Notes: generated by a model from the sequence alone, not told the origin. Positions 52,255 through 62,078 are shown, counted from the first letter of the stretch. The stretch is DNA of 64,000 bases from Methylobacterium sp. (GCA_020252645.1 JADCCN010000001.1:1-64000); one strand, 5' to 3'. Numbers and translations are program-made.

Positions 52255-55200
52255 TCAGGCGAAATAGTCCTGAAGCGCGCGCACCTCGAGGTCACCGGCC
52301 AGATAGGCCCGAATCCCCTCGGCGGCCGCCATCGCTCCTGCCAAGGTGGTATAATAGGGCACCTTCTGCAAGAGGGCAGCCCGGCGGAGCGAACGGCTGT
52401 CATTCATGGCCTGCGCGCCTTCGGTGGTGTTGAAGACGAGCTGGATCGAGCCGTTCTTGATCTCGTCCACGATATGCGGCCTTCCTTCGAGCACCTTGTT
52501 GATGCGCTCGCATTCGAGGCCATGGCTCGTGAGATATTTCTGCGTGCCCGCGGTCGCGACCAGCCTGAAGCCGAGCTCCGAGAGCATCTTCACAGAGGGC
52601 AGCAGGCGATCCTTGTCGCCATCGCGCACGGAAACGAAAACCCGGCCCGCGGTCGGCACCTTCGTGCCCGAGCCGAGCTGGCTCTTGGCGAAAGCCACGC
52701 CGAAGCTGCGATCGAGCCCGATCACCTCGCCGGTCGAGCGCATTTCCGGGCCGAGCACCGTATCGACGCCGGGGAAGCGCGCGAAGGGGAAAACCGCTTC
52801 CTTCACGCCCACATGGTTCAGCTTCGGCTGGCCCTTGCCGAAGGCCGCGCGGAGCGAAACGAGGATCGGCGCTTCGGAGGTCGCGAGCTTCTCGCCGGCC
52901 ATCACCAGCGCGGCCGCCTTGGCGATGGGGTGGCCCACCACCTTCGCCACGAAGGGCACCGTGCGGGAGGCGCGCGGGTTCACTTCGAGCACATAGATCG
53001 TGCCGCCCTGGATCGCGTATTGAACATTCATCAGGCCGCCGACTTCCAGCGCCAGCGCCATCGCGCGGGACTGGCGCTCGAGCTCGGCGATCATCTCCGG
53101 CAAGAGTGAACGCGGCGGCAGGGAGCAGGCCGAGTCACCCGAATGGATGCCCGCTTCCTCGATATGCTCCATGATGCCGCAGATATAGACGTCCTTGCCA
53201 TCCGACAGGCAGTCGACATCCACCTCGATCGCATCCGAAAGGTAGCGATCGAAGAGAAGCGGGTTCTTGCCGAGCAGGGTGTTGATCTGGCCGGTCTTGT
53301 CGTTCGGGTATTTCGCCTTGATCTCCGAGGGGATCAGCGAGGGAAGCGTGCCGAGGAGGTAATCGTCGAAGGTCTCTTGCTCGCGGATGATCGCCATGGC
53401 GCGTCCGCCGAGCACGTAGGAGGGGCGCACCACGAAGGGGAAGCCGAGATCGGCCGCCACGAGGCGCGACTGCTCCACCGAATAGGCGATGCCGTTCTTC
53501 GGCTGCTTCAGCTGGAGTTTGTCCAGCAGGCGCTTGAAGCGGTCGCGATCCTCCGCGAGGTCGATGGCTTCGGGCGAGGTGCCGAGGATCGGCACATGTG
53601 CCTCTTCGAGCGCGCGGGCGAGCTTCAGCGGGGTCTGCCCGCCGAACTGCACGATGGCGCCCAGCACGGTGCCGGCCTCGCGCTCCTTGTCCATGATCTC
53701 GAGCACGTCTTCCGCGGTCAGCGGCTCGAAGTAAAGGCGGTTCGCCGTGTCGTAATCGGTCGAGACCGTCTCCGGGTTGCAGTTGATCATGATCGTCTCG
53801 AACCCGGCGTCACGCAGGGCGAACGAGGCATGGCAGCAGCAATAATCAAACTCGATGCCCTGGCCGATGCGGTTCGGCCCGCCGCCGAGGATGACGATCT
53901 TCTGCTTGTCCGAGACGCGCGCCTCATCGGCGAGCTTGCCCGCAAAGGGCGGCGCATAGGTCGAATACATATAGGCCGTGGGGGAAGCGAACTCGGCCGC
54001 GCAGGTGTCGATGCGCTTGTAGACCGGGTGCACATCCAGCGCGCGCCGCTTCGTGCGCACGTCGGGCGTGTCCATGTTCACGAGCGCGGCGAGGCGTGCA
54101 TCCGAGAACCCCATGCCCTTGAGCAGGCGGAAATTCTCGGCATCCGGCGGCAGGCCATGGGTCTTCACCCGGGCTTCCATGTCGACGATCTCGCGGATGC
54201 GATCGAGGAACCACGGATCGATCCTGCAGCTCTGGTGGATTTCCGCGTTCGAGAAACCGAGGCGCATGGCCTGCGCCACATAGAGGAGGCGATTGGCGGT
54301 GGGCGTGCCGATCGCCGCGCGGATCGCGTTCTTGTCGTCGCCCTTGCCGAGGCCCTCGATCTCGATCTCGTCGAGGCCATCGAGGCCGGTTTCCAGCGAC
54401 CGCAAAGCCTTCTGCAGGCTCTCGTGGAAGGTGCGGCCGATGGCCATGCTCTCGCCGACCGACTTCATCGAGGTCGTGAGGATGCCGAAATTCGGGTCGG
54501 TCGAGGGGAATTTTTCAAACGCGAAACGCGGGATCTTCGTCACCACGTAATCGATCGAAGGCTCGAAGGAGGCTGGCGTCGCGCCGCCGGTGATGTCGTT
54601 GGCGATCTCGTCGAGCGTGTAGCCCACGGCAAGCTTCGCCGCGACCTTCGCGATGGGAAAACCCGTGGCCTTCGACGCCAGGGCAGAACTGCGCGAGACG
54701 CGCGGGTTCATCTCGATCACCACCAGGCGGCCATCCGCCGGGTTGATGGCGAACTGCACGTTCGAGCCGCCGGTTTCGACACCGATCTCGCGCAGAACCG
54801 CGAGCGAGGCGTTGCGCATGCGCTGGTATTCCTTGTCGGTCAGCGTCAGCGCCGGGGCAACCGTGATGGAATCGCCCGTATGCACGCCCATCGGATCGAT
54901 GTTCTCGATGGAGCAGACGATGATGCAGTTGTCGCGCTTGTCGCGCACGACCTCCATCTCGAATTCCTTCCAGCCGAGCACGCTTTCCTCGATCAGCACC
55001 TCGTTGGTCGGCGAGGCATCAAGACCGCGCTCCACGATGTCGAGGAATTCCTCGCGATTATAGGCGATGCCGCCGCCTGTGCCGCCGAGCGTGAAGGAGG
55101 GGCGGATGATTGCCGGCAGGCCGATATCGGTCAGCGCCATCATGGCCGAGCCGAGCGCGAATTCCTGGTAGCGCTTGCCGCGCTCCTTCTCGCCGGCGCT

Positions 55201-55791
55201 CCATTGCCGCTCGAAAGCCTCGCGGGCCTTGGCCTTTTCCTCGGCCGAGCCGGGGCCGGCCCCGATCTTTGCGAGTTCCGCCTTGTAGGTCTCGCGGTTC
55301 TTCTTCTTGAGTTCGGTCGCGTTGGCGAGGCGGGATTTCGGCGTCTCGAGGCCGATCTTCTTCATGGCCTCGCGGAAGCGCTCGCGATCCTCGGCCTTGT
55401 CGATGGCGTCAGCAGTGGCGCCGATCATCTCGACATCGTGCTTGTCGAGCGCGCCCATCTTCTGCAGCGAGAGCGCGCAGTTCAGGGCCGTCTGCCCGCC
55501 CATGGTCGGCAGCAGCGCGAAGACCTTGCCCGGCGGGCATTTCGGGCGCTCGCGGGCGATAATCTTCTCCACCACTTCCGGGGTGATCGGCTCGACATAG
55601 GTCGCGTCCGCCAGTTCGGGATCGGTCATGATCGTGGCGGGGTTCGAGTTCACCAGAACGATCCGATAGCCCTCCGCCTTCAGCGCCTTCACGGCCTGCG
55701 TGCCGGAATAGTCGAATTCGCAGGCCTGCCCGATCACGATGGGGCCCGCCCCGATGATCATGATCGTGTGGATATCCTGGCGTTTCGGCAT
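52255..55791 (-). CDS. carB: Carbamoyl-phosphate synthase large subunit
   Basis: Makes carbamoyl phosphate for arginine and pyrimidines with the CarA glutaminase encoded near 60 kb. The 1178-residue protein has two ATP-grasp halves ([41 protein letters not shown]), the oligomerisation region and the C-terminal MGS allosteric domain ([19 protein letters not shown]). It is about 100 residues longer than E. coli CarB; part of this is a Lys/Glu-rich insert ([20 protein letters not shown] to KERGKRYQE) in the first ATP-grasp domain. [10 protein letters not shown] at 55791 is the typical start. Confidence 0.96.
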   Translation of the reverse strand: MPKRQDIHTIMIIGAGPIVIGQACEFDYSGTQAVKALKAEGYRIVLVNSNPATIMTDPELADATYVEPITPEVVEKIIARERPKCPPGKVFALLPTMGGQTALNCALSLQKMGALDKHDVEMIGATADAIDKAEDRERFREAMKKIGLETPKSRLANATELKKKNRETYKAELAKIGAGPGSAEEKAKAREAFERQWSAGEKERGKRYQEFALGSAMMALTDIGLPAIIRPSFTLGGTGGGIAYNREEFLDIVERGLDASPTNEVLIEESVLGWKEFEMEVVRDKRDNCIIVCSIENIDPMGVHTGDSITVAPALTLTDKEYQRMRNASLAVLREIGVETGGSNVQFAINPADGRLVVIEMNPRVSRSSALASKATGFPIAKVAAKLAVGYTLDEIANDITGGATPASFEPSIDYVVTKIPRFAFEKFPSTDPNFGILTTSMKSVGESMAIGRTFHESLQKALRSLETGLDGLDEIEIEGLGKGDDKNAIRAAIGTPTANRLLYVAQAMRLGFSNAEIHQSCRIDPWFLDRIREIVDMEARVKTHGLPPDAENFRLLKGMGFSDARLAALVNMDTPDVRTKRRALDVHPVYKRIDTCAAEFASPTAYMYSTYAPPFAGKLADEARVSDKQKIVILGGGPNRIGQGIEFDYCCCHASFALRDAGFETIMINCNPETVSTDYDTANRLYFEPLTAEDVLEIMDKEREAGTVLGAIVQFGGQTPLKLARALEEAHVPILGTSPEAIDLAEDRDRFKRLLDKLQLKQPKNGIAYSVEQSRLVAADLGFPFVVRPSYVLGGRAMAIIREQETFDDYLLGTLPSLIPSEIKAKYPNDKTGQINTLLGKNPLLFDRYLSDAIEVDVDCLSDGKDVYICGIMEHIEEAGIHSGDSACSLPPRSLLPEMIAELERQSRAMALALEVGGLMNVQYAIQGGTIYVLEVNPRASRTVPFVAKVVGHPIAKAAALVMAGEKLATSEAPILVSLRAAFGKGQPKLNHVGVKEAVFPFARFPGVDTVLGPEMRSTGEVIGLDRSFGVAFAKSQLGSGTKVPTAGRVFVSVRDGDKDRLLPSVKMLSELGFRLVATAGTQKYLTSHGLECERINKVLEGRPHIVDEIKNGSIQLVFNTTEGAQAMNDSRSLRRAALLQKVPYYTTLAGAMAAAEGIRAYLAGDLEVRALQDYFA

Positions 55792-56053
55792 GGGCGTGAA
55801 CTCGCGATGCGCGTTCCTCCGCACCCGTGCCTGGAGAGCCGCGCGGGCGGGGAGGGATCGCTCAATGGGATGCTAAGCCGCCGCTATAGCCAGAAGGCGC
55901 AGGCGGGCCAAGCAGAAAAGCCGCGCATCAAAGCGAAAAATCGTGGATGGTAATCCCCTCCTCGGCCGCCACTGGAGTGACGCACGGATAATGCTATGGT
56001 CGCCACCATGGTTCGGGGCGCGGCAGGGTGTCTCGCATGAGGGAGTTTACACC

Positions 56054-56611
56054 ATGGAATGGGTTGTTCTCGGCGTCATCGTGCTCATCCTCTTCTGGGG
56101 GATCGCGACCTATAACGGACTCGTGGGCCTGCGGCAGCGTGCCAACCAGGCCTTCGCGGATATCGATGTGCAGCTGAAGCAGCGGCATGATCTCATCCCC
56201 AACCTCGTGGAAACCGTGAAGGGCTACGCGACCCACGAGAAGGAAACGCTCGACGCGGTCATCAAGGCGCGCAATTCGGCGATTTCCTCCCAGGGCACGG
56301 CCGGGCAGGCGCAAGCCGAGCAGCAGCTTTCCGGCGCGCTGGGTCGCCTGATTGCGCTGTCCGAGGCCTACCCGGACCTCAAGGCGAACACGAACTTCCT
56401 CGATCTGCAGAGCCAGCTCGCCAATGTCGAGGACAAGCTCTCCGCCGCCCGCCGCTTCTTCAACAATGCGGTGAGCGAGTTCAACGCCGCGATCCAGGCC
56501 TTCCCGGCCGTGCTTTTCGCGCGCTCCATGGGCTTTGCCGAGCGCACCTTCTTTGATCTGGGCGAGGATGGCCGCAAGACCCTCGATCAGGCTCCGAACG
56601 TGAAGTTCTGA
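56054..56611 (+). CDS. LemA family membrane protein
   Basis: A 185-residue LemA protein: one N-terminal membrane helix (about residues 3-20) with the rest a long helical bundle. The family block YNGLVGLRQRANQAFADIDV followed by QLKQRHDLIPNLVETVKGYA is intact, as is FFNNAVSEFNAAIQAFP. Function is poorly defined; LemA genes often sit beside M48 proteases, as here. GAGGGAG precedes the ATG at 56054. Confidence 0.92.
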   Translation: MEWVVLGVIVLILFWGIATYNGLVGLRQRANQAFADIDVQLKQRHDLIPNLVETVKGYATHEKETLDAVIKARNSAISSQGTAGQAQAEQQLSGALGRLIALSEAYPDLKANTNFLDLQSQLANVEDKLSAARRFFNNAVSEFNAAIQAFPAVLFARSMGFAERTFFDLGEDGRKTLDQAPNVKF

Positions 56612-56615
56612 GCCC

Positions 56616-57674
56616 ATGATCGGCGAGGCCTTCGGGCTCTACACGCATATCCGGCGCAATCGCTGGCGATCGAATGTGCTGATCGCCGGCCTTTTCGTGC
56701 TGGTGCTGATGGTGACTTTCGGCACCACCCTCATCATCGACGGGCAGACGCGCTATGCCCCGCTCGACGATCACCTCGCCCATGCCGCGCGGCAGACGCT
56801 CGTTTACACCCCCATCGCGTTGGCCATTACCGCGCTCTGGGTGCTGATCGGTTATGGCGCGAATGTCGCGCTGATCGGCTGGGCGACGGGCTCCGCGCCG
56901 CTGTCGCGCGAGCAATCCCCGCGTCTGTGGAAGCTCACGGAGAATCTCTGCATCTCCCGCGGCATGGCCGTGCCGCGCCTCGCGATCATCGATACGGATG
57001 CGCTGAATGCCTTCGCCTCGGGTGTCAACGAGAAGCAGTATACCGTCACCGTCACGCGCGGGCTGATGGAAACGCTGGACGACGCCGAACTCGAAGCGGT
57101 GATCGCGCATGAGCTGACCCATATCCGCAATGGCGATGTGAAGCTGATGATCGTCGCCGTGCTGATCGCGGGGGTCGTCTCCTTCTTCGGCGAGATGGTG
57201 GTGCGCGGCCAGCGCTTCTCGAATGTGCAGGTGACACATCGCGGCTCGGATGGCGACAGCCGTGGTTCGGGCAAGGGTGCGGCCGTGCTCATCGGCATCG
57301 CGATCCTCATCCTCGCCTGGATTCTCGCGGTGGTGATCCGCTTCGCGCTCTCGCGTTCCCGCGAATATCTCGCGGATGCAGGCGCGGTGGAACTCACCAA
57401 GAACCCCGATGCGATGATCTCCGCCCTGCTGAAAATCTCCGGCCGCGCGGATATTCCCGGCGTGCCCTCGGGCGTGATGGATATGTGCATCGAGAACGAC
57501 CCGAATGATTTCGCGGATATCTTCTCGACCCATCCCTCGATCACCAAGCGCATCCATGCATTGCAGGCCTATGCCGGCGGGCGTCTGCCCCCCGGGCCGC
57601 CGCGCATCAGTGAGCGCGAGGCTTTGCCGGAAATCGTGGAGAAACGGGGTCCGTGGGGCCGCCCGCCGCCATGA
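56616..57674 (+). CDS. M48 family membrane metalloprotease (HtpX-like)
   Basis: A 352-residue integral membrane zinc protease. The HExxH site is H165-E166-x-x-H169 in VIAHELTHIRNGD; the third ligand is in SREYLADAGAVEL. About four membrane helices (21-41, 63-87, 177-193, 228-245). It starts four bases after lemA and resembles HtpX-type quality-control proteases. Its stop overlaps the GtrA start. Confidence 0.92.
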   Translation: MIGEAFGLYTHIRRNRWRSNVLIAGLFVLVLMVTFGTTLIIDGQTRYAPLDDHLAHAARQTLVYTPIALAITALWVLIGYGANVALIGWATGSAPLSREQSPRLWKLTENLCISRGMAVPRLAIIDTDALNAFASGVNEKQYTVTVTRGLMETLDDAELEAVIAHELTHIRNGDVKLMIVAVLIAGVVSFFGEMVVRGQRFSNVQVTHRGSDGDSRGSGKGAAVLIGIAILILAWILAVVIRFALSRSREYLADAGAVELTKNPDAMISALLKISGRADIPGVPSGVMDMCIENDPNDFADIFSTHPSITKRIHALQAYAGGRLPPGPPRISEREALPEIVEKRGPWGRPPP

Positions 57675-58063
57675 GCGGCGCGGGATTGTTGCGGCAGGTC
57701 GTCGCCTTCTTCGGCGTGGGCGTCATCGCGGCCGTCGCGCATTACGGTATGCTGATCGGATTGGTCGAGACCGGCGCGATGGCTGTCATTCCGGCGACCC
57801 TCGTGGGTTATGGGCTGGGCGGCATTGTCTCCTATGTGCTGAACCGCCTGATGACCTTCGAGGCGACGCGCAGCCACCGCCAAGCCGGCTGGCGCTTCGC
57901 TCTCGTTGCGGGCGTGGGTTTCGGGCTGACCTGGCTCCTGATGAGCCTCATCCATGGCCGCTGGAGCGTGCCCTATCTCGTGGCACAGATCATCACCACC
58001 GGCGTGGTGCTGGTCTGGAGCTTCCTCGCGCACAAATACTGGAGCTTCGGGGAGCGGGGGTGA
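57671..58063 (+). CDS. GtrA-like membrane protein
   Basis: A 130-residue protein with four membrane helices and the GtrA pattern (FFGVGVIAAVAHYGMLIGLV ... GYGLGGIVSYVLNRLMTF ... HKYWSFGER). GtrA proteins are implicated in moving lipid-linked sugars across the membrane. The ATG at 57671 overlaps the protease stop (ATGA), so lemA, the protease gene and this one likely form one operon. Confidence 0.88.
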   Translation: MSGAGLLRQVVAFFGVGVIAAVAHYGMLIGLVETGAMAVIPATLVGYGLGGIVSYVLNRLMTFEATRSHRQAGWRFALVAGVGFGLTWLLMSLIHGRWSVPYLVAQIITTGVVLVWSFLAHKYWSFGERG

Positions 58064-58070
58064 GGGCCTT

Positions 58071-58255
58071 CCTGTCATTCCCGACGCCGGAAGCGGGCGG
58101 GAATCCATGACTTTGACCCTCCATCGTCCTTGCAAGGAATCGTCCTTGCAAGGAGCGGAGCGACGAAGCAATCCAGGCCAATGGTGGAAGGCCTGCACGT
58201 CGTTCCGGATTGCCGCGTTGCCCGCTGCGCGGTCTCCTCGCCACGACGATTGCGA
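58071..58255. repeat. Degenerate intergenic repeat with a 16-base tandem duplication
   Basis: The pattern GTCATTCCCG ... CGGGAATCCATGA (58075-58110) and GGAGCGGAGCGACGAAGCAA followed later by a diverged inverted copy ending CTCCTCGCCACGACGATTGC is typical of another widespread alphaproteobacterial intergenic repeat. Inside, ATCGTCCTTGCAAGGA occurs twice exactly in tandem (58123-58138 and 58139-58154). No coding sequence is credible here. Confidence 0.7.
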
Positions 58256-58261
58256 TCACCC

Positions 58262-58966
58262 TTACTCCAACGGCGCCAGTTTCACCGCCATGAAGGCCAT
58301 GCGCGACTGGTTATGCCCGGGATTGCGCTCGAGCCGTCGCGCCGTGAGCCCCGGGCCTTCCAGCAGCGAGAGCATCTCGGCTTCGGTGTAGCGCGCAAGG
58401 CCGAGATCAGCCCGGAGCTTGCGATAATCCGAGAGCGCGGCACGCACGAGGCCCATTCCCGCCGCCATGAGGAACCCGCCTTCGAACCCGAAGCGCAGAA
58501 GTGCCAAGGCATCGGTCGTCACGGGCAGATCGGGCGGCAGGATATCCCCCACGACAATCCGCCCGCCATCGCGCAGCTTCTCGCAGAGGCGCTCGATCAG
58601 GCCTGGAAAATCCGCGCGCGGCACATATTGCGCCACGGAATGCAGGATGATCAGGTCGAGGCTCGCCTCGGGCAGCGCGAAGACCTGCTCATCCGAGAGC
58701 ACCGCGATGCGCGGGTTGCCGGCAAAGCGCGCGGCAAGTTTCTCGCGCAGATTCGGCGCCGCATCCGACAGCGTGAGGCGGCGCGTCTTCCCGGCGAGGA
58801 GTTCCGCGGCGAGCGCTTCCCCGCAGCCGAAATCCAGAACCAGCGCGTCCTCATCGGGCACGAGGCTCGCGAGGTCGGCCGCGAGCAGGCGGTAATGAAG
58901 CGCCTTGTGCCGCTCGTTCACGTAAATCGGGTGGTCGCCGTTCCAGTACTCGATCCAGCTTGTCAT
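58262..58966 (-). CDS. Class I SAM-dependent methyltransferase
   Basis: A 234-residue methyltransferase. Motif I is LVLDFGCGEALAAELL (about residues 42-57), followed by the acidic end of strand 2 (LTLSDAAPNL) and post-I elements (LDLIILHSVAQYVPRADFPG). Substrate unknown. It follows the small cytochrome c gene on the same strand by 21 bases and may share its transcript. Confidence 0.85.
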   Translation of the reverse strand: MTSWIEYWNGDHPIYVNERHKALHYRLLAADLASLVPDEDALVLDFGCGEALAAELLAGKTRRLTLSDAAPNLREKLAARFAGNPRIAVLSDEQVFALPEASLDLIILHSVAQYVPRADFPGLIERLCEKLRDGGRIVVGDILPPDLPVTTDALALLRFGFEGGFLMAAGMGLVRAALSDYRKLRADLGLARYTEAEMLSLLEGPGLTARRLERNPGHNQSRMAFMAVKLAPLE

Positions 58967-58987
58967 GCGCCGGGATGTCCCACGCCT

Positions 58988-59299
58988 TCAGCGCCGGCGC
59001 AAGCGATTGAGATAGGCGATGAAGTTGTCGATATCCACGGTCGTGAATTCGAATTCGGGCATGTCGCGATGCCCCACGACGATTCCCTCGGCGAGGGCCT
59101 CCTCAAGATTCTCCGGTTTGTAGCGCCGGGCGATCACGCGGAAAGGTGGCGCCTGCGGGTGCGGACTGGCGCTCACCGGTCCGATGGCGTGGCAGCGGCT
59201 GCAGAGAGTCCTGGCGAGCTGCTGGCCCTTGTTGGCATCGCGCGCCTCGGCGGGCAGGGCGAGGAGGCTCAGCACAAGCAGCAGGGCGGTGCGCGACAT
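58988..59299 (-). CDS. Small periplasmic cytochrome c
   Basis: A 103-residue class I cytochrome c. A signal peptide (about residues 1-19) precedes the haem-attachment motif CSRCH (about 33-37) and the likely axial Met in GHRDMPEFEF. Its redox partner is unknown. It lies between carA and the methyltransferase gene. Confidence 0.9.
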   Translation of the reverse strand: MSRTALLLVLSLLALPAEARDANKGQQLARTLCSRCHAIGPVSASPHPQAPPFRVIARRYKPENLEEALAEGIVVGHRDMPEFEFTTVDIDNFIAYLNRLRRR

Positions 59300-59383
59300 A
59301 ACAAGTTCTCCCGGTTATCCGAAAAAGCATGCCGCTCCGAGCGCCGGATGTCCTTGATCTGGATTCGGCTTGCGCCCGGAGGT

Positions 59384-60604
59384 TCAGGCCTTCCCGGCCT
59401 TGTGCGCGCGCATCATCTCGACGAACCGATCAAACAGGTAATGGCTGTCTTCCGGGCCGGGCGAGGCCTCGGGATGCTGCTGCACCGAGAAGGCCGGGCG
59501 ATCCTTGAGGCGGATGCCGCAATTCGAGCCATCGAAGAGCGAGACATGCGTCTCTTCGGCATTGGCGGGCAGCGTTGTGGGGTCCACCGCGAAGCCGTGG
59601 TTCATGGAGACGATCTCGACCTTGCCGGTCGCGTGCTCCTTCACCGGGTGGTTGGCGCCATGGTGGCCCTGCGGCATTTTCATGGTCCTGGCGCCGATCG
59701 CCAGCGCGAGCATCTGGTGGCCGAGACAAATCCCGAAAGTCGGAACCTTCGCATCCAGCAGGCCCCGGATGGTCGGCACGGAATACCGGCCGGTCGCGGC
59801 GGGGTCGCCCGGACCATTCGCGAGGAACACGCCATCGGGCTTCAATGCAAGCACATCCTCGGCCCTGGAATTCGGCGGCAGCACGGTCACCTTGCAGCGG
59901 CGCGAGGCAAGCAGGCGCAGGATGTTGCGCTTGATGCCGTAATCGAGCGCCACGACATGGAATTCCGGCTTGTCGAGCCGGCCATAACCTTCACCCCAGG
60001 CCCAGATGGTCTCGTCCCAGTCATAACGCTGCGGACCCGTGACATGCGGCACGAGATCGAGGCCATCCATGGACGGCAGGGCCTTCGCGGCTTTCTGCAG
60101 CGCCTTCCGATCGAAGATGCCCGCCGGCGAATGGATCAGCACGGCGTTCTGCATGCCGTGATCGCGGATGAGCGCGGTGAGCGCGCGGGTATCCACCCCC
60201 GCAATGCCGACGATGTTGCGCGCCTTCAGCCACGCATCGAGGTGCCGGCTCGCGCGGTAATTCGACGGGTCGGTGATCGGCGCCCCCAGCACGAGGCCCG
60301 AGACGCCCGTGCTGCCGGCCATGTTGACCGTCTCGATATCCTCGTCGTTCACGCCCACATTGCCAATATGCGGGAAGGTGAAGGTGATGATCTGGCCGGA
60401 ATAGGAGGGGTCGGTCAAAATCTCCTGGTAGCCCGTCATCGCGGTGTTGAAGCAGAGTTCGCCGAAGCCTTCGCCCACGGCGCCGATGCCCTCGCCCTCG
60501 ATCACCGTGCCATCCGCCAGCACGAGAAGCGCGGTCACGGCCGGTTTCGACCAGGGCGCAGGCGTGACGCTGCGATTTTCGGATTGCGGGACAATCGTCG
60601 TCAT
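59384..60604 (-). CDS. carA: Carbamoyl-phosphate synthase small subunit
   Basis: The glutaminase subunit that feeds ammonia to CarB. The 406-residue protein has the CPSase small-chain domain (LLVLADGTVIEGEGIGAVGE, YQEILTDPSYSGQIITFTFP) and a class I amidotransferase domain with the nucleophile Cys in TFGICLGHQMLAL and the His/Glu partners in QQHPEASPGPED. ATG at 60604 is used rather than the GTG nine bases upstream. carB lies 4 kb away, separated by unrelated genes. Confidence 0.95.
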   Translation of the reverse strand: MTTIVPQSENRSVTPAPWSKPAVTALLVLADGTVIEGEGIGAVGEGFGELCFNTAMTGYQEILTDPSYSGQIITFTFPHIGNVGVNDEDIETVNMAGSTGVSGLVLGAPITDPSNYRASRHLDAWLKARNIVGIAGVDTRALTALIRDHGMQNAVLIHSPAGIFDRKALQKAAKALPSMDGLDLVPHVTGPQRYDWDETIWAWGEGYGRLDKPEFHVVALDYGIKRNILRLLASRRCKVTVLPPNSRAEDVLALKPDGVFLANGPGDPAATGRYSVPTIRGLLDAKVPTFGICLGHQMLALAIGARTMKMPQGHHGANHPVKEHATGKVEIVSMNHGFAVDPTTLPANAEETHVSLFDGSNCGIRLKDRPAFSVQQHPEASPGPEDSHYLFDRFVEMMRAHKAGKA

Positions 60605-60762
60605 GGCACTCACCGGAGGTCAGGGTGGTCGATGTCTTGGATGGGCGGCATAGGAGGCCGAGCGGGCCGGACGCAGCGCGAAACGGACCTTCGCTTAAGG
60701 AAGCTTCCGCCCGAAATCAATGCTCGCTCGGTGATTTTGCCGTGCTTTCCAGTTCAGGTGAT

Positions 60763-61218
60763 ATGATGCGCGATACGGTGATGGCCGCCCTCAAGGATGC
60801 GATGAAGGCCGGCGACAAGGTGAAGCTCGGCGCGGTGCGCCTCATCCAGGCCGCCATCAAGGATCGCGACATCGAGGCGCGCGGCGCAGGCAAGGAGAAG
60901 GCCAGCGACGACGAGCTGCTCTCGCTCCTCGCCAAGATGATCAAGCAGCGGCAGGAATCCGCTTCCATCTATCACAGCAATGCCCGGCCCGAGCTTGCGG
61001 CGCAGGAAGAGGCGGAAATCGCCGTCATCCAGTCCTTCCTGCCGAAACAGATGGACGAAGCCGAGGTGAAGGCAGCCATTGCTTCGGCCATCGGCGACAC
61101 GGGGGCCGCGGGCATGAAGGACATGGGCAAGGTGATCGCGCTGCTGAAAGAACGCCATGCCGGCCAGATGGATTTCGGCAAGGCCTCGGGCCTCGTGAAG
61201 GCGGCGCTTTCGGCGTGA
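60763..61218 (+). CDS. GatB/YqeY domain-containing protein
   Basis: A 151-residue YqeY protein, the stand-alone relative of the GatB tail domain. Typical segments are ALKDAMKAGDKVKLGAVRLI, LIKQRQESAS-like MIKQRQESASIYHSNARPEL and IAVIQSFLPKQMDEAEVKAA. It is thought to interact with tRNA or the amidotransferase; exact role uncertain. Consecutive ATGs at 60763 and 60766 are both possible. Divergent from carA and upstream of dnaG, the usual carA-yqeY-dnaG order, here interrupted by brnTA. Confidence 0.88.
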   Translation: MMRDTVMAALKDAMKAGDKVKLGAVRLIQAAIKDRDIEARGAGKEKASDDELLSLLAKMIKQRQESASIYHSNARPELAAQEEAEIAVIQSFLPKQMDEAEVKAAIASAIGDTGAAGMKDMGKVIALLKERHAGQMDFGKASGLVKAALSA

Positions 61219-61338
61219 GCCTCGGCAGGCAGGCTTATCATGACCGGGTATGACCCGGCGGACCGGCCTGACGCCAAATCGAGTGGACAGTTTGAGCCAA
61301 ACCCTGTGGATTACGGGGATTTCTCAAGGCCGGTTTTC

Positions 61339-61698
61339 TCATCCGGCCTTCTTCTTCTCGGCCATGAAATGCCGCAGCACGGCATTGATGCGCCCCTGAT
61401 AGCCGGGGCCATCCTTCTTGAAGAATTCCAGCACATCGGGGTCGAGGCGGATGGAAATCGCCTGCTTGGCCACGAAGGGTTTCACCTCCACCGCTAACCA
61501 GTCGATATTCTTGAACTCCGCCCAATCCGGGTCGTTCGCGATGGAGCGTTCGAGTTGGTCCTCGGTGAGGGCATCCACGCGTGCCCAATCGGTCTGGTCT
61601 TCCTGAATTTCGAGACGGCCATCGGGATGGCGAACGACATGTTTGCCGCTGCCGAGTTTGCCGACATAGGTCACGATGTGTTCGCGTTCGCCTTCCAT
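61339..61698 (-). CDS. brnA: BrnA family antitoxin
   Basis: A 119-residue antitoxin. The C-terminal ribbon-helix-helix region reads KQAISIRLDPDVLEFFKKDG then YQGRINAVLRHFMAEKKKAG, the standard BrnA signature. The N-terminal part (about 1-70) binds and neutralises BrnT in this family and is longer than in the Brucella prototype. GGAGG lies seven bases before the ATG. It overlaps the brnT end by 28 bases. BrnA normally represses its own operon with BrnT. Confidence 0.9.
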   Translation of the reverse strand: MEGEREHIVTYVGKLGSGKHVVRHPDGRLEIQEDQTDWARVDALTEDQLERSIANDPDWAEFKNIDWLAVEVKPFVAKQAISIRLDPDVLEFFKKDGPGYQGRINAVLRHFMAEKKKAG

Positions 61699-61946
61699 TT
61701 TTCCACCTCCGGCTTCCGCGCCTTACGCGCAGAAATGATGCGTAGCCTCTCTCCTCGGATGGTATATACCACCGCAAATACACGGCTATTCAATGCGCCG
61801 ATCAGGATGCAGCGCTGCTCGCCGCTCCGGTCTGAACGAGTGTCGAAGCTGTTTCCGTCGAGAAAGACCGGGATGCAGGCTTTGAAGTCAATACCGTGCT
61901 TCCTTATATTCTCGACGCGTTTTACCTCGTCAAATTCAATTTCCAT
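61671..61946 (-). CDS. brnT: BrnT family ribonuclease toxin
   Basis: A 91-residue RelE-fold toxin. The pattern MEIEFDEVKRVENIRKHGID, VFLDGNSFDTR, RCILIGALNSRVFAVVYTIR and RLRIISARKARKPEVEKW matches BrnT, which cleaves RNA and halts translation under stress. The toxin gene comes first and the antitoxin second, as in known brnTA loci. A TTGACA-containing promoter and a 9-base inverted repeat lie upstream. Confidence 0.92.
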   Translation of the reverse strand: MEIEFDEVKRVENIRKHGIDFKACIPVFLDGNSFDTRSDRSGEQRCILIGALNSRVFAVVYTIRGERLRIISARKARKPEVEKWKANANTS

Positions 61947-61963
61947 GTCGCAAATCCCGACTT

Positions 61964-62015
61964 CAGGTTTCGTGGGTGAAGCGAGCCATTGTCAGTGGAT
62001 TGACTGCGAAACCTG
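61964..62015. promoter_or_regulatory. Inverted repeat in the brnT leader
   Basis: CAGGTTTCG (61964-61972) and CGAAACCTG (62007-62015) are exact inverted repeats 34 bases apart between the promoter and brnT. They could be BrnA operator half-sites or a leader hairpin. The motif ACTGCGAA is also directly repeated at 62003-62010 and 62021-62028. Confidence 0.45.
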
Positions 62016-62049
62016 CGGGAACTGCGAAAGAATATTGACCCGTTGATTT

Positions 62050-62078
62050 TGCATATACACTCGTATCTTTCCTGTCAA
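62050..62078 (-). promoter_or_regulatory. Candidate promoter of brnTA
   Basis: On the minus strand a perfect -35 TTGACA (62078-62073) is followed after 17 bases by TATGCA (62055-62050). It points towards brnT, whose start is about 100 bases downstream. Confidence 0.55.

Noticed and set aside
53143-55953. A 936-codon open frame on the plus strand opposite carB
   Set aside because: It is the antisense shadow of carB, a byproduct of GC-rich codon use: it is His/Arg/Ala-rich, has no family match and no ribosome-binding site.
58130-60766. An 878-codon plus-strand open frame across the methyltransferase, cytochrome c and carA genes
   Set aside because: It runs antisense through three well supported genes and a repeat; no domain is recognisable.
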